DNA of 64,000 bases from Actinomycetota bacterium (lineage in GTDB: Bacteria > Actinomycetota > Actinomycetes > Mycobacteriales > HKI-0501), in assembly GCA_030840805.1 (NCBI GenBank), contig JAVEDU010000081.1:62001-126000 (forward strand). The letters run 5' to 3'. Positions 46,517 through 56,498 of the stretch are shown here, in pieces. A model generated the notes under the pieces. It was given only the letters and a program-made list of their open reading frames with translations. It did not search any database and was not told the origin of the DNA. Each line of letters begins with the position of its first letter. Position 1 is the stretch's first letter. The position numbers and the translations under genes were made by a program.

Positions 46517-47470
46517 ATGCCGTTCTCTCGTCGACGTGATCTGGACGCAGCCCGGACCCGGGCGCGCCTCGCGGCGGTGTGTCCCGGGACCGCGCTCGCG
46601 GAGCGGAGGGAGGCGCTTCCGGGGGAGTGGCTGGTCGAGCCGGCCGGGCCCCCGGGACCGCCGGTACCGCTGACCGCCGCGCGCGGGACTCCGTCGGCGG
46701 GGCCGCCTCGGTACGAGGGGCCGGACGTGCCGTCGTCGTGGCTTCCGCACGGTGGGCGGGGTGCCTCGTCGCGGCGCTCCGGCGACGCCGCCCTCGGCGC
46801 GGCCGATGCGGAGTGGCCCGCCCCGGGTCCGGGTGGGGCGGCGCGCCGGCTGCTCTCCGTCCTGTCCGTCCGGACCCTGGCGGACCCGGGCCGCCGGGGC
46901 GTCGCCGCGCTGGCCGTCGTCGCGGTGCTGGCCTGCCTGGTCGCGGGGTGGTCCGCGTGGCGTGCCCGCCCGCGCGCCGAACCGGTCGACGCCGTGCGGA
47001 TCTCGGCGGAGCCGCTCGCGGGCAGCGGGTCGCCGTCGCCCGCGACCGACGTGGTCGTGGCCGTGGCGGGCGGCGTGCGCCGGCCCGGGCTGGTGCGGCT
47101 GCCACTCGGTGCCCGGGTCGCCGACGCGGTGGCGGCGGCGGGCGGTATCCGCCCCGGCACCCAGCTCGGCAGCCTCAACCTCGCCCGCCGGCTCGTGGAC
47201 GGCGAGCTGGTCACGGTCGGAGCCGTCGCTGTTCCGCCCGGGACGGCCGCCCCGCCGGGGACCGGTGGCGCACGCGGTGCCCTCCTCGATCTCAACACCG
47301 CGACGGTCGCCGAGCTCGACTCCTTGCCCGGGGTCGGCCCGGTGCTCGCCCAGCGGATCGTGGACTTCCGGACGGAGCACGGACCGTTCGCCACGGTGGA
47401 CCAGCTGCGTGAGGTGGACGGGATCGGGGAGTCGAGGTTCGGCGAGCTGCGCGGCCGGGTGACGGTATGA
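46517..47470 (+). CDS. comEA: ComEA-like helix-hairpin-helix DNA-binding protein
   Basis: 317 aa. A long variable N-terminus (about 1-125, Pro/Arg/Gly-rich) precedes one membrane helix (GVAALAVVAVLACLVAGW). An SLBB-type domain (VVVAVAGGVRRPGLVRLP … DAVAAAGG) and a C-terminal double HhH (LDLNTATVAELDSLPGVGPV … LREVDGIGESRF) follow. ComEA binds double-stranded DNA outside the membrane for uptake through ComEC. It overlaps comEC by 4 bp. The cytoplasmic N-terminal extension is longer than in Bacillus ComEA. Confidence 0.92.
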   Translation: MPFSRRRDLDAARTRARLAAVCPGTALAERREALPGEWLVEPAGPPGPPVPLTAARGTPSAGPPRYEGPDVPSSWLPHGGRGASSRRSGDAALGAADAEWPAPGPGGAARRLLSVLSVRTLADPGRRGVAALAVVAVLACLVAGWSAWRARPRAEPVDAVRISAEPLAGSGSPSPATDVVVAVAGGVRRPGLVRLPLGARVADAVAAAGGIRPGTQLGSLNLARRLVDGELVTVGAVAVPPGTAAPPGTGGARGALLDLNTATVAELDSLPGVGPVLAQRIVDFRTEHGPFATVDQLREVDGIGESRFGELRGRVTV

Positions 47471-49905
47471 CCGGGGACCGGACGCGCCACGACGGCGGCG
47501 TGCCCGCGGACGACGCGGCGCAACCGGCCGCGCGCCTCGATGTCCGGATGGGCCTGTTCGCGCTGTGCATCTGGGCGTCGGTGCTGGTGGCACTGGGGCG
47601 GGGGAGCCGTGCCGTCGTGGTCCTCGTCGCCGGTGGGCTGGTCGTGGCGCTGGCCGCCGCCGGGCCCGGATTCGGCGTGCGCCTGGCGGCCGGGGGCCGG
47701 TCCGCCCCGCACCCCGCTCCCCGATGGGCGCGGCCGACCGGGCGCATCGTCGCCGTGGTCGCGCTGGGCGTCGTGGCGGGCGGCGGGAGCTGCGGCTTCG
47801 CCCTGGCGGTGCGGGACCGGGGGCCGCTCCACCGGTTCGCGGCCGAGGGCGCCACGGTGCGGGCCGAACTGGTGGTCCGTGACGACGCCCGCCGTCTCCG
47901 CTCCGGGCCCGTTGGCCGCCCCCTCTTCGCGGTACCGGCCACGGTGGAGCGGATCGAGGTCGCCGGCACCCGGCATGTCCTCGGTGGGCGGGTGCTCGTC
48001 CTGGCGACCGATCCGGCGTGGACGAGGCCCCTGCCGGGACAGCGCGTCCGCGCCGAGGGCCGGCTCGCGCCCCCGCGCGGGGGTGATCTCACCGCCGCGG
48101 TCCTGACCGCACGGGGGCCGCCGGAGCCGCTCGGTGTCCCACCCTGGTACCAGCGCGCGGCGGGCGGCCTCCGGGCCGGACTCCAGCGGGCGTGCGCGGG
48201 GTTGCCCCCGGAGCGCGGCGGGCTCGTGCCGGGCCTCGTGATCGGGGACACCAGCCGACTCGATCCGGCGGTGGAGGAGTCGTTCCGCGCGACGGGCATG
48301 ACGCACCTGCTCGCCGTCAGCGGATCGAACTGTGCCATCGTGGTGGGAGCGGTCCTCGTGCTGCTCCGCGCGCTGCGCGTGCACCCGCGGGTGGCCGCCG
48401 CGATCGCCGGGGCGGCGCTGGTCGGGTTCGTGGTGCTCGCCCGGCCGTCGCCGAGCGTCCTGCGTGCCGCCGCGATGGGCACGGTGGCGCTGGTCGCCCT
48501 CGGGGTCGGACGTCCTCGCGCCGCCCTGCCGGCACTGTCCACCGCCGTGGCCGGGCTACTGCTGCTGGACCCGGGCCTGGCCCGTTCGCCGGGATTCGCC
48601 CTGTCCGCGCTCGCGACGCTCGGGCTCGTGGTGCTCGCACCGCGGTGGCGCGACGCCTTGCAGACCCGCGGCGTCCCGCGCCCGGCGGCGGAGGCGCTCG
48701 CCGTGCCCGCCGCCGCCCAGGCCGCGTGCGCCCCGCTCCTCGCGGCGCTGTTCGGTGGTGTCGGGCTCGTCGCCGTGCCCGCGAACCTCCTCGCGGTGCC
48801 TGCCGTCGCTCCGGCCGCGGTGCTCGGCGTCGCCGCCGCGGTCGTGTCGCCGGTCGCGCCGCCGGTGGCGGCGGGTCTCGCGTGGCTCGCGTCGTGGCCG
48901 GCATGGTGGCTGGTCGAGGTCGCCCGGACCGGTGCCGCGGTACCCGGCGGAACCCTGCCCTGGCCGACCGGAGCGTGGGGCGGGCTGGCGCTCGCTGCCG
49001 TCCTGCTGGTGGCCGCCGCCGCGGCCCGGATCCGGGCGGTACGCCGGATCGCGGTCGCCGTCGTCGCCGCGGTCGTCCTGGTGGCGCTCCCGATCCGGGT
49101 CGTCGCGCCCGGGTGGCCACCCGAGGGGTGGCGGATCGTGGGATGCGCGGTCGGCCAGGGCGACACGGAGGTACTGCGCGCGGGACCCGGCTCGGCGGTG
49201 GTCGTCGACGCCGGCCCGGACCCCGGCGCGGCCGACGCCTGCCTGCGCCGCCTGGGGGTGCGCGCCGTGCCCCTGCTCGTCCTCAGCCACCTTCACCTCG
49301 ACCACGTCGGGGGAGTGGCCGGTGTGATCCGGAACAGGACCGTCGGGGCGATCCTGACCGGCACCTTCGACCAGCCGCGGACCGGGCGGCAACTCCTCGC
49401 CGACACGGTGCGCCGGTACGGGATCTCCATCGTGCGCACCGGCGCCGGGGCCGCGTACCAGGTCGGCGACGTGCGACTGGAGGTCCTCGGGCCGGTACGG
49501 AGGTTCGGCGGGACGCGGTCCGACCCCAACAACAACTCACTGGTGCTGCGGGCGGGCGTGCGGGGGCTCACGATCCTGCTCCCCGGCGACGCGGAGCTCG
49601 ACGCACAGCACGCGATGCTCGCCCGCGGCCTGGCCCGGCCGGTCGACGTCCTGAAGGTGCCGCACCACGGGTCGTCGTTCTCCGAGCCCGCGTTCCTCGA
49701 TGCCGCCCGGGCCCGGGTGGCTCTCGTCGAGGTGGGCGCCGGGAACGACTACGGCCACCCGGACGCCGCCGTGCTCGCCCATCTCCGGGGGGACGGGACC
49801 CGGGTATTGCGCACCGACCTGGACGGCGACGTCGCGGTCGTGGCGGAGGGTCGGCGCCTGTCCGTGGCGATTCGCGGTCCGCAACTGCATGCTCGCTCCC
49901 CGTGA
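47467..49905 (+). CDS. comEC: ComEC/Rec2 DNA-uptake channel protein
   Basis: 812 aa. An N-terminal membrane region precedes a soluble OB-like domain (about 120-210). The Competence domain has about seven further helices (motif GLVIGDTSRLDPAVEESFRATGMTHLLAVSG), and a C-terminal metallo-beta-lactamase-like domain carries LSHLHLDHVGG and the later HHGSS. ComEC forms the inner-membrane channel for single-stranded DNA. ATG 47467 overlaps comEA. The pair is widely conserved in actinobacteria, including species with no known natural competence. Confidence 0.93.
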   Translation: MTGDRTRHDGGVPADDAAQPAARLDVRMGLFALCIWASVLVALGRGSRAVVVLVAGGLVVALAAAGPGFGVRLAAGGRSAPHPAPRWARPTGRIVAVVALGVVAGGGSCGFALAVRDRGPLHRFAAEGATVRAELVVRDDARRLRSGPVGRPLFAVPATVERIEVAGTRHVLGGRVLVLATDPAWTRPLPGQRVRAEGRLAPPRGGDLTAAVLTARGPPEPLGVPPWYQRAAGGLRAGLQRACAGLPPERGGLVPGLVIGDTSRLDPAVEESFRATGMTHLLAVSGSNCAIVVGAVLVLLRALRVHPRVAAAIAGAALVGFVVLARPSPSVLRAAAMGTVALVALGVGRPRAALPALSTAVAGLLLLDPGLARSPGFALSALATLGLVVLAPRWRDALQTRGVPRPAAEALAVPAAAQAACAPLLAALFGGVGLVAVPANLLAVPAVAPAAVLGVAAAVVSPVAPPVAAGLAWLASWPAWWLVEVARTGAAVPGGTLPWPTGAWGGLALAAVLLVAAAAARIRAVRRIAVAVVAAVVLVALPIRVVAPGWPPEGWRIVGCAVGQGDTEVLRAGPGSAVVVDAGPDPGAADACLRRLGVRAVPLLVLSHLHLDHVGGVAGVIRNRTVGAILTGTFDQPRTGRQLLADTVRRYGISIVRTGAGAAYQVGDVRLEVLGPVRRFGGTRSDPNNNSLVLRAGVRGLTILLPGDAELDAQHAMLARGLARPVDVLKVPHHGSSFSEPAFLDAARARVALVEVGAGNDYGHPDAAVLAHLRGDGTRVLRTDLDGDVAVVAEGRRLSVAIRGPQLHARSP

Positions 49906-50082
49906 TCTTGACGATCCGCGCCGCGGCCCTGCACGCGGGACTTCCGGTCGCGGGTCGAGCGGACCGTGACGGAGCGTCCATGTTCGCGGCGCGCCCGTTT
50001 CGCGGTGTTCCGAGATGCGCCGGTCGTGTGGGTTACGTGACGTGAACCACCCAGTTCCCGATTCCCGTGGCACGATGGCTCG

Positions 50083-51066
50083 GTGCCCGACGATCTCCTG
50101 ACCCCGCTACGCCTCGTCCTGGGGGACGAGGAACTGCTCGTGTCGCGTGCCATCGGCGCCGTGACCGCCGCGGTGCGGGCCGCCGACCCCGAGGCAGCGG
50201 TGCGGGAGGTCGACACCTCGTCCGTCCACCCCGGGGAGCTGGACGAGATGCTCGGGCCGTCCCTCTTCGGGGGCCGCCGCGTGGTCGTGCTGCGCGGTGG
50301 CCAGGATGCGGGCAAGGACCTGATCGCCGCGCTGCTGGCCCACGCGGCGGACCCGGCCGACGGCACGTCGCTGGTGGTCGCCCATGCGGGCGGCGCCAAG
50401 GGCAAGGCCCTCGTGGACGGGCTGCGCAAGGCCGGAGCCACCGAGGTGAGCTGCGCGCGCGTCACCAAGCTGAAGGAACGGCTCACGTTCGTCCGCGCGG
50501 AGATGCGGCGCCTCGGCGGTCGCTGTACCGACGAGGCCTCGGAGCTCCTGGTGGACGCCGTGGGCGCCGACCTCCGTGAGCTCGCGTCCGCCTGCAGCCA
50601 GCTGGTGGCCGACACCGGGGGCACGGTCGACGAGGCCGCGGTGCGCCGCTACCACCACGGTCGCGCCGACGCGAACGGCTTCAACGTCGCCGACGCGGCG
50701 ATGGTGGGCGACGTGGGTGGCGCGCTGGAGTCGCTCCGCTGGGCGCTCTCCGTCGGCGTGGACCCGGTGCCGATCGCCGACGCGCTGGCGGACGGGGTCC
50801 GCAGCGTCGCCCGGGTGACCGGCGGCCGGCGCGGCAACGCGTACCAGCTCGCCGGTGAGCTCGGTATGCCGCCGTGGAAGGTGGAACGCGCCCAGCGGCA
50901 GGGCCGTGGCTGGACGGCCGAGGGGCTCGCGGACGCCATGCGCGTCGCCGCGCGCCTCAACGGGGACGTCAAGGGCGGTGCGGAGGACCGGGTCTTCGCG
51001 CTGGAACGCGCGATCCTGGCCATCGCCGCGGCCCGGGCCCGGCGTTCGGAGCGGACCGCGTCGTGA
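50083..51066 (+). CDS. holA: DNA polymerase III delta subunit
   Basis: 327 aa. The N-terminal AAA-like region (LRLVLGDEELLVSRAI … VREVDTSSVHPGELDEML) and the helical C-terminal collar domain fit HolA, the wrench of the clamp loader. No intact Walker A is expected or seen. The order comEA-comEC-holA-rpsT is the usual bacterial one. GTG 50083 follows a 177-bp spacer in which no gene is seen. Confidence 0.93.
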   Translation: MPDDLLTPLRLVLGDEELLVSRAIGAVTAAVRAADPEAAVREVDTSSVHPGELDEMLGPSLFGGRRVVVLRGGQDAGKDLIAALLAHAADPADGTSLVVAHAGGAKGKALVDGLRKAGATEVSCARVTKLKERLTFVRAEMRRLGGRCTDEASELLVDAVGADLRELASACSQLVADTGGTVDEAAVRRYHHGRADANGFNVADAAMVGDVGGALESLRWALSVGVDPVPIADALADGVRSVARVTGGRRGNAYQLAGELGMPPWKVERAQRQGRGWTAEGLADAMRVAARLNGDVKGGAEDRVFALERAILAIAAARARRSERTAS

Positions 51067-52103
51067 CCGGGAAACGCCGCGCCCCGTCCACGTGGGCGCG
51101 CACGCGGGCGAGGCTGACCAACACCGAGCTGGACGTCGCCACGGTGGACCGGACCCGGCGGCCCGCGGACGCCTACTGGGCGGAGGAGGGGTCGGGCCTC
51201 CAGTTCTGGCAGGGCGGCGGGGCGGGGGAGCACGGCGGCCCCGCCCCGGCCGGAAGCCGGTCCGGGCCCGCCGCGGCGGTGTGGGCGGACGAGACGCAGG
51301 TGCTGTCGGCGGTGCCGGAGGACGAGACACGGGAGCTCCGAGGTCTGCCCCTGCGGGACACCGCGCCGGGAGACGACGCGCGGACCCGGCGGCCGGATCC
51401 GGTGGCTCGGCATGCCGGACTTGCGGTCTCCGGCCGCCATGGGGGACCCGACGCGCTGCGGGAGAAGAGGGCGGCGCGTCAGGACAAGGCTGCCGTGACG
51501 CGACGCGGGGAGACGGCCGCGACGCGGCGGGACGAGGCGACTGTGGCGGGGCACGACGAGACGACCGCGACGCGGCGGGACGAGGACGCCACGGCGCACC
51601 GGGACGAGGCATCGCGGCCCGACGAGACCGCCGGGAGCGGGCGGGAGCCCGCCGCGCGGCGGCGCGACACCGTCCCGGCGCGGGTCGACGGCGTGCCGCG
51701 GCCGCTCTACGCGCGAGCCCTGTTCCTCCGGAACATCGACCCCGGCCCGGTGATGTGCTTCCTCTTCTTCGAGGGGGCGCTGGCGGCCGGAGCGGCCCTC
51801 GCGCTCGCGGACCTCGTCAACTGGTGGGCCGTGGTGGTGCTGCCCACGACCGTCGCCGTGGTGGTCAAGCTCAACGACCTCGTGGCCGGCTCGGCGGGTC
51901 GCCGCAGCCTCACGGGGCCGGTCGCCGCGGCCGGCCCGGGCCTGCCCGACCGGCGCGAGCGGTCCCGATCCGGTGACCCGGCCAAGGAGGCGCACCTCGA
52001 GTGGCGCCGCGGCCTGGGGTCGGAGCTGCGCTCGGTGGGCTCGGGGGAGCGGGACGACTTCCCGCAGCGGGGCCGTCCGATCGAGCTGCCGCGCGACTGG
52101 TGA
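51063..52103 (+). CDS. Membrane protein with octapeptide repeats, unknown function
   Basis: 346 aa from GTG 51063, overlapping holA by 4 bp. A charged, low-complexity N-terminal two thirds contains five tandem octads at residues 145-184 (VTRRGETA, ATRRDEAT, VAGHDETT, ATRRDEDA, TAHRDEAS). Two membrane helices follow (about 230-250 and 255-272, the latter WWAVVVLPTTVAVVVKL), then a basic cytoplasmic tail. The C-terminal third looks conserved, while the repeat region looks variable. The topology puts both ends inside. Function unknown; gene order next to rpsT suggests a vertically inherited locus. Confidence 0.7.
   Translation: MTGKRRAPSTWARTRARLTNTELDVATVDRTRRPADAYWAEEGSGLQFWQGGGAGEHGGPAPAGSRSGPAAAVWADETQVLSAVPEDETRELRGLPLRDTAPGDDARTRRPDPVARHAGLAVSGRHGGPDALREKRAARQDKAAVTRRGETAATRRDEATVAGHDETTATRRDEDATAHRDEASRPDETAGSGREPAARRRDTVPARVDGVPRPLYARALFLRNIDPGPVMCFLFFEGALAAGAALALADLVNWWAVVVLPTTVAVVVKLNDLVAGSAGRRSLTGPVAAAGPGLPDRRERSRSGDPAKEAHLEWRRGLGSELRSVGSGERDDFPQRGRPIELPRDW
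51495..51614 (+). repeat. Five 24-bp tandem repeats inside the coding sequence
   Basis: The units are in frame and encode the octads listed for the host gene. Units 2 and 4 are almost identical: 51510-51537 and 51558-51585 match at 27 of 28 bases. They are likely to expand and contract by slippage or recombination. Confidence 0.75.
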
Positions 52104-52127
52104 GTTCGGCCGCCGGGCCGCGGACAC

Positions 52128-52163
52128 GACAGAGGCGCTACCCCGTGGGATAGCGCCTCTGTC
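52128..52163. terminator. Bidirectional terminator between the repeat protein gene and rpsT
   Basis: GACAGAGGCGCTA (52128-52140) is the exact complement of TAGCGCCTCTGTC (52151-52163) with a 10-nt loop. It lies between convergent stops and can serve both. Confidence 0.85.
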
Positions 52164-52180
52164 GGGCAGTCAGTTGCGGG

Positions 52181-52441
52181 TCAGAGCGACGCGGCCTGCT
52201 GCGCCAGCGCCGACTTCTTGTTGGCGGCCTGGTTCTTGTGGATGACGCCCTTGCTCGCGGCCTTGTCCAGGGCGCGGGCGGCGGACTTCAGCTCCACCGT
52301 CACGGCCTCACGGTCGCCGGCGGCGGCAGCCGCACGGAAGCGGCGCACGGCCGTCTTCAGCGACGACTTGACCGCCTTGTTGCGCAGGCGCGCCTTCTCG
52401 TTGGTCTTGATCCGCTTGAGCTGGGACTTGATGTTCGCCAC
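52181..52441 (-). CDS. rpsT: 30S ribosomal protein S20
   Basis: 86 aa, beginning [21 protein letters not shown], all helical and highly basic, ending QQAASL. It binds the 5' domain of 16S rRNA. It is convergent with the preceding gene and divergent from lepA, the standard bacterial layout. Confidence 0.98.
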   Translation of the reverse strand: MANIKSQLKRIKTNEKARLRNKAVKSSLKTAVRRFRAAAAAGDREAVTVELKSAARALDKAASKGVIHKNQAANKKSALAQQAASL

Positions 52442-52674
52442 GCGAAAGCCTCGAGTTGTCTAGACGGTGTAGGGGCGGTGCACAAGCGCATGGCCGAGCG
52501 CGGCACACGCAAGTACCCAGGATAACCGACTCTGGGGTGCGGTCCAAACCCGGGCCTTCCCGGCCCGGATCAGGCAGCGGGGACGACCCTACCGCCCGTA
52601 TGCGCGGGCCCGGTCCCGGCGGCGTGGGAAGATGGGGTGTCCACCCTCCGCCGAGCACCCACGAGGATGCCTGC

Positions 52675-54525
52675 GTGTCCCCGACCTTCCAGCCAGGCGC
52701 CACTCCGCCCGAGCTGATCCGCAACTTCTGCATCATCGCCCACATCGACCACGGCAAGTCCACCCTGGCCGACCGGATGCTGCAGAAGACCGGCGTGGTC
52801 GAGGACCGGCAGATGCGCGCCCAGTATCTCGACCGCATGGACATCGAGCGCGAGCGCGGCATCACGATCAAGAGCCAGGCCGTGCGGCTGCCGTGGACGG
52901 TCCGGGAGGGTGAGGGCGCCGGCAACAGCCACGTCCTCAACATGATCGACACCCCCGGCCACGTCGACTTCACCTACGAGGTCAGCCGCAGCCTCGCCGC
53001 GGGTGAGGGCGCCGTCCTGCTCGTCGACGCCGCCCAGGGCATCGAGGCACAGACGCTCGCCAACCTGTACCTGGCGATGGAGAACGACCTCACCATCATC
53101 CCGGTGCTGAACAAGATCGACCTGCCGGCCGCGCAGCCCGAGAAGTACGCCGAGGAGCTCGCGCGCCTCATCGGCTGCGACCCGTCGGACGTCCTCCAGG
53201 TCTCCGGCAAGACCGGCGTCGGCGTCGAGCACCTGCTGGACGAGATCGTCCGGAAGATTCCGCCGCCCGTCGGCGATCCGGACGCGCCGGCCCGGGCGAT
53301 GATCTTCGACTCGGTGTACGACACGTACCGCGGCGTCGTCACCTACGTCCGCGTGATCGACGGCAAGCTCAGCAACCGCGAGAAGATCTCGATGATGTCC
53401 ACGCACGCCACCCACGAGCTGCTCGAGCTCGGCGTGATCTCGCCCGACCCGACGCCCTCGAAGGCACTCGGTGTCGGCGAGGTCGGCTACCTCATCACCG
53501 GGGTGAAGGACGTCCGGCAGTCCCGCGTCGGTGACACCGTGACCAACGCGGCGAAGCCGGCCGCCGCGGCGCTCGGCGGGTACAGCGACCCCAAGCCGAT
53601 GGTGTTCTCCGGCCTGTACCCGATCGACGGCTCGGACTACCCGGACCTCCGCGATGCCCTGGACCGGCTCCGGCTCAACGACGCGGCGCTGGTGTACGAG
53701 CCGGAGACGTCGGCCGCGCTGGGCTTCGGGTTCCGCGTGGGCTTCCTCGGCCTGCTGCACCTCGAGATCATCCGGGAGCGCCTGGAGCGCGAGTTCGGCC
53801 TCGACCTGATCGCCACGGCGCCGAACGTGGTGTACCGCGTCGTCCTCGAGGACGGCAAGGAGGTCGTCGTCACGAACCCGAGCGAGTTCCCGGCCGGCAA
53901 GATCTCCGAGGTCCACGAGCCGGTCGTCCGCGCGACGCTGCTGGCGCCCAGCGAGTATGTCGGCGCGATCATGGAGCTCTGCCAGACCCGCCGCGGCACG
54001 CTGATGGGCATGGACTATCTGTCCGAGGACCGGGTCGAGCTGCGGTACTCGCTGCCGCTCGCCGAGATCATCTTCGACTTCTTCGACAACCTGAAGAGCC
54101 GGACCAAGGGGTACGCCTCGCTGGACTACGAGACCACCGGCGAGCAGGCGGCCGCACTGGTCAAGGTCGACATCCTGCTCCAGGGCGAGACCGTGGACGC
54201 GTTCAGCGCGATCGTCCACAAGGACAAGGCGTACGCGTACGGCGTCTCGATGACAGGGAAGCTGCGTGAGCTGATCCCGCGCCAGCAGTTCGAGGTACCG
54301 ATCCAGGCCGCGGTCGGCGCGCGGGTGATCGCCCGCGAGAACATCCGCGCGATCCGCAAGGACGTCCTGGCGAAGTGCTACGGCGGTGACATCACCCGGA
54401 AGCGCAAGCTCCTCGAGAAGCAGAAGGAGGGCAAGAAGCGCATGAAGATGGTCGGCCGGGTGGAGGTTCCGCAGGAGGCGTTCATCGCCGCCCTGTCCAC
54501 TTCGGACACGGGCACGGCGAAGTGA
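52675..54525 (+). CDS. lepA: Elongation factor 4 (LepA)
   Basis: 616 aa. G domain with [15 protein letters not shown] (P-loop), DTPGHVDF and NKIDLP; domains II, III and V, and the LepA-specific C-terminal domain with [27 protein letters not shown]. It acts on stalled ribosomes and in initiation. GTG 52675 is chosen because homologues start a few residues before the P-loop. The stop overlaps the MOSC gene by 4 bp. Confidence 0.97.
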   Translation: MSPTFQPGATPPELIRNFCIIAHIDHGKSTLADRMLQKTGVVEDRQMRAQYLDRMDIERERGITIKSQAVRLPWTVREGEGAGNSHVLNMIDTPGHVDFTYEVSRSLAAGEGAVLLVDAAQGIEAQTLANLYLAMENDLTIIPVLNKIDLPAAQPEKYAEELARLIGCDPSDVLQVSGKTGVGVEHLLDEIVRKIPPPVGDPDAPARAMIFDSVYDTYRGVVTYVRVIDGKLSNREKISMMSTHATHELLELGVISPDPTPSKALGVGEVGYLITGVKDVRQSRVGDTVTNAAKPAAAALGGYSDPKPMVFSGLYPIDGSDYPDLRDALDRLRLNDAALVYEPETSAALGFGFRVGFLGLLHLEIIRERLEREFGLDLIATAPNVVYRVVLEDGKEVVVTNPSEFPAGKISEVHEPVVRATLLAPSEYVGAIMELCQTRRGTLMGMDYLSEDRVELRYSLPLAEIIFDFFDNLKSRTKGYASLDYETTGEQAAALVKVDILLQGETVDAFSAIVHKDKAYAYGVSMTGKLRELIPRQQFEVPIQAAVGARVIARENIRAIRKDVLAKCYGGDITRKRKLLEKQKEGKKRMKMVGRVEVPQEAFIAALSTSDTGTAK

Positions 54526-55172
54526 CGGGTCGTCTGGTCGCGGTGAACGTGGTTCACGCGGTGATCCCGGATGCCTCCGGGGACCACGACCAGACGGCCA
54601 TCGACAAGCGACCGGTCCCGGGCCGGGTCAAGGTCCGCGGACTCGGCGTCGACGGCGACCAGCAGTGCGACACCGCGCACCACGGCGGGATCGACCAGGC
54701 GGTGTACGCCTACGCCGGCGAGGACGCCGCGTGGTGGGCGGTGGAGCTGGACCGGACGATGGAGCCGGGCTGCTTCGGCGAGAACCTCACCACGTCCGGT
54801 GTGGACGTCACCGGCGCGGTGATCGGCGAGCGCTGGCACATCGGGACCGCCGAGCTCCAGGTGCGCTCGCCACGGATCCCGTGCGTGACGTTCCAGGCCT
54901 TCTGGGGCGTACCGCGGCTGGTGAAGCGCGTGACCAGCCACGGAGCTCCCGGGGCGTACCTCGCGGTGGTGACCGAGGGCGAGATCGGCGCCGGCGACAC
55001 GATCGAGGTCGTCGACCGGCCGGCGCACGGCCTGACGATCGCCGAGTACTTCCGGGGCTGGACCACCGACCGTGCGCTGTTGGCGAAGGTGGCCGACTGT
55101 CCCGATGTGCCGGCCGCCCGGCGGCACCGGGCGCGCGCAACGCTGGCGAAGGCGTCGTCCCGGCCCAGCTGA
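54522..55172 (+). CDS. MOSC domain protein (YiiM-like)
   Basis: 216 aa. The N-terminal motif [22 protein letters not shown], then [17 protein letters not shown] and [10 protein letters not shown] with the conserved cysteine, are those of MOSC proteins of the YiiM type. Members handle molybdenum cofactor or reduce N-hydroxylated compounds; the substrate is not evident here. GTG 54522 overlaps lepA, so they are coupled. Confidence 0.92.
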   Translation: MTGRLVAVNVVHAVIPDASGDHDQTAIDKRPVPGRVKVRGLGVDGDQQCDTAHHGGIDQAVYAYAGEDAAWWAVELDRTMEPGCFGENLTTSGVDVTGAVIGERWHIGTAELQVRSPRIPCVTFQAFWGVPRLVKRVTSHGAPGAYLAVVTEGEIGAGDTIEVVDRPAHGLTIAEYFRGWTTDRALLAKVADCPDVPAARRHRARATLAKASSRPS

Positions 55173-55191
55173 GCCCCCCCCGGCCGGGGTC

Positions 55192-56055
55192 CTATGCCCC
55201 GCCGAGCTCCGCGACCACCCGCCGGCTGGAGCCGTTCTCCACGGGCTGCCGCCACTTCCCGCTGCTCGCCGTCCACTCCAGCGCGCCGTACCGGACGGTG
55301 TGGACGCCGTACGTCCGCGCCTGTGCGACGAACCAGTACGCGACGCGCCAGCCGGGATCGGTGGCGCCTCCGGCGGCGGCCCCGACCGGCACGGTCACGC
55401 GCCGCGAGGCGGAGGCGCCACCCGGCCGGGAGGACGACACGGTGCCGACGTCGGCCGCCAGCGCGGAGCCGAGGTCCTCCTCCGCGGGCGCCACCGTCCC
55501 GCCGTCCTTGCGGAGCCGGCAGGTCACCGCGCCGGGTGCCCCGCCGGTGAAGGCGCGGGCGAGCGCGGCCGCGTCGCCGGCCCACTTCTCGTAGGCGCGG
55601 CCCTCGGCCGAGCGCTGGACCGCCTGCGCCGCGACGGCGACCGGCAGCGTCTCCCAGCCGTCCACCTTCACCAGGTGGCGGTAGAACTGGCGCGCGGCGT
55701 ACCGGGTGTCCCGCAGTTGGGCCGGGGTGCCCCAGCCCTGGCTGGGCCGCTGCTGGAACAGCCCCACCGAGTCGCGGTCGCCGCCGGTGAGGTTGCGCAG
55801 CTTGGACTCCTGGAGCGCCGTGGCGAACGCGACGGTCACCGCCCGCTCGGGGAGGTCCCGCCGGTGCGCGACGGCGGCGATCGTCGCGGCATGCCCGGCC
55901 TGTTCCGGGTCGAGCCGGACGGTCCGCTCGCCGACGAACACCCGGCAGGTGTCGTGCACGAACGGGATGCTGCCGCCGCGCAGCGTGATCACTGCGAAGA
56001 TCCCGCCGGCCGCCAGCAGGGCGAACACGGCGAGGGCGGCGAGTGGGCGGCGCAC
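55192..56055 (-). CDS. Exported or membrane-anchored lysozyme-fold-like protein
   Basis: 287 aa. An N-terminal helix (LAALAVFALLAAGGIFAVITL) anchors or exports it. The segment AVTVAFATALQESKLRNLTGGDRDSVGLFQQRPSQGW, with an ES-type glutamate and the G-L-F-Q-Q-R motif, resembles actinobacterial lytic-transglycosylase-like proteins. The C-terminal part (about 190-287) is unassigned and ends in a Trp-rich strand. GTG 56055 has GGAGG four bases upstream. It may cleave or bind peptidoglycan. It is convergent with the MOSC gene. Confidence 0.7.
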   Translation of the reverse strand: MRRPLAALAVFALLAAGGIFAVITLRGGSIPFVHDTCRVFVGERTVRLDPEQAGHAATIAAVAHRRDLPERAVTVAFATALQESKLRNLTGGDRDSVGLFQQRPSQGWGTPAQLRDTRYAARQFYRHLVKVDGWETLPVAVAAQAVQRSAEGRAYEKWAGDAAALARAFTGGAPGAVTCRLRKDGGTVAPAEEDLGSALAADVGTVSSSRPGGASASRRVTVPVGAAAGGATDPGWRVAYWFVAQARTYGVHTVRYGALEWTASSGKWRQPVENGSSRRVVAELGGA

Positions 56056-56498
56056 GGGTCCTCCGGAAACGGGGGTGGGGGTACCCCGAGGTTACGGCGT
56101 GGACGCCAGTGCGCGGGGGACGTGGAGGCCGAATGCTCCCGAACCGTCCGGGTAGACATCCCACGGCTGGAAGGTGTCGAGCCGCGTGGGTCTGGGCGTG
56201 GCTCTCCGGCCAGGCGGTGGGTGGCGCCGCGTGATGGGCCTCGGCCCAGTCGTCCCCGACGGACAACGCCCCGGCGCCGCCTCTCCTCGTCGCGACCACG
56301 GTGAACCCGGAGGAGACCAGTGGCGACCTAGTGGCTCAGTGCTCGACGGCACGACATCCCACCAGCGCCATCGGACTCCTCACCGACCGACCGGGGCACG
56401 CCCTGACCGTAGGACTGGACCGTCCTGGCCACCCCAGTGCTCCCCGACCGGCGGTTCGGACCCGAAGCCTGTCCGAAGTCAGGACCCGTGCGCAGCCA
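56056..56498. other. Gene-poor gap with possible IS110 remnant
   Basis: These 443 bases hold no intact gene. On the minus strand at about 56231-56275 a frame reads GALSVGDDWAEAHH, like the N-terminus of IS110-type DEDD transposases (G-D-D-W-A-E-x-H-H), but it diverges after about 14 residues and lacks the catalytic remainder. No inverted repeats were identified. Confidence 0.4.

Noticed and set aside
51495-51614. CRISPR-like regular repeats
   Set aside because: The units are 24 bp, in frame, directly abutting without spacers, and encode an octapeptide repeat inside a gene.
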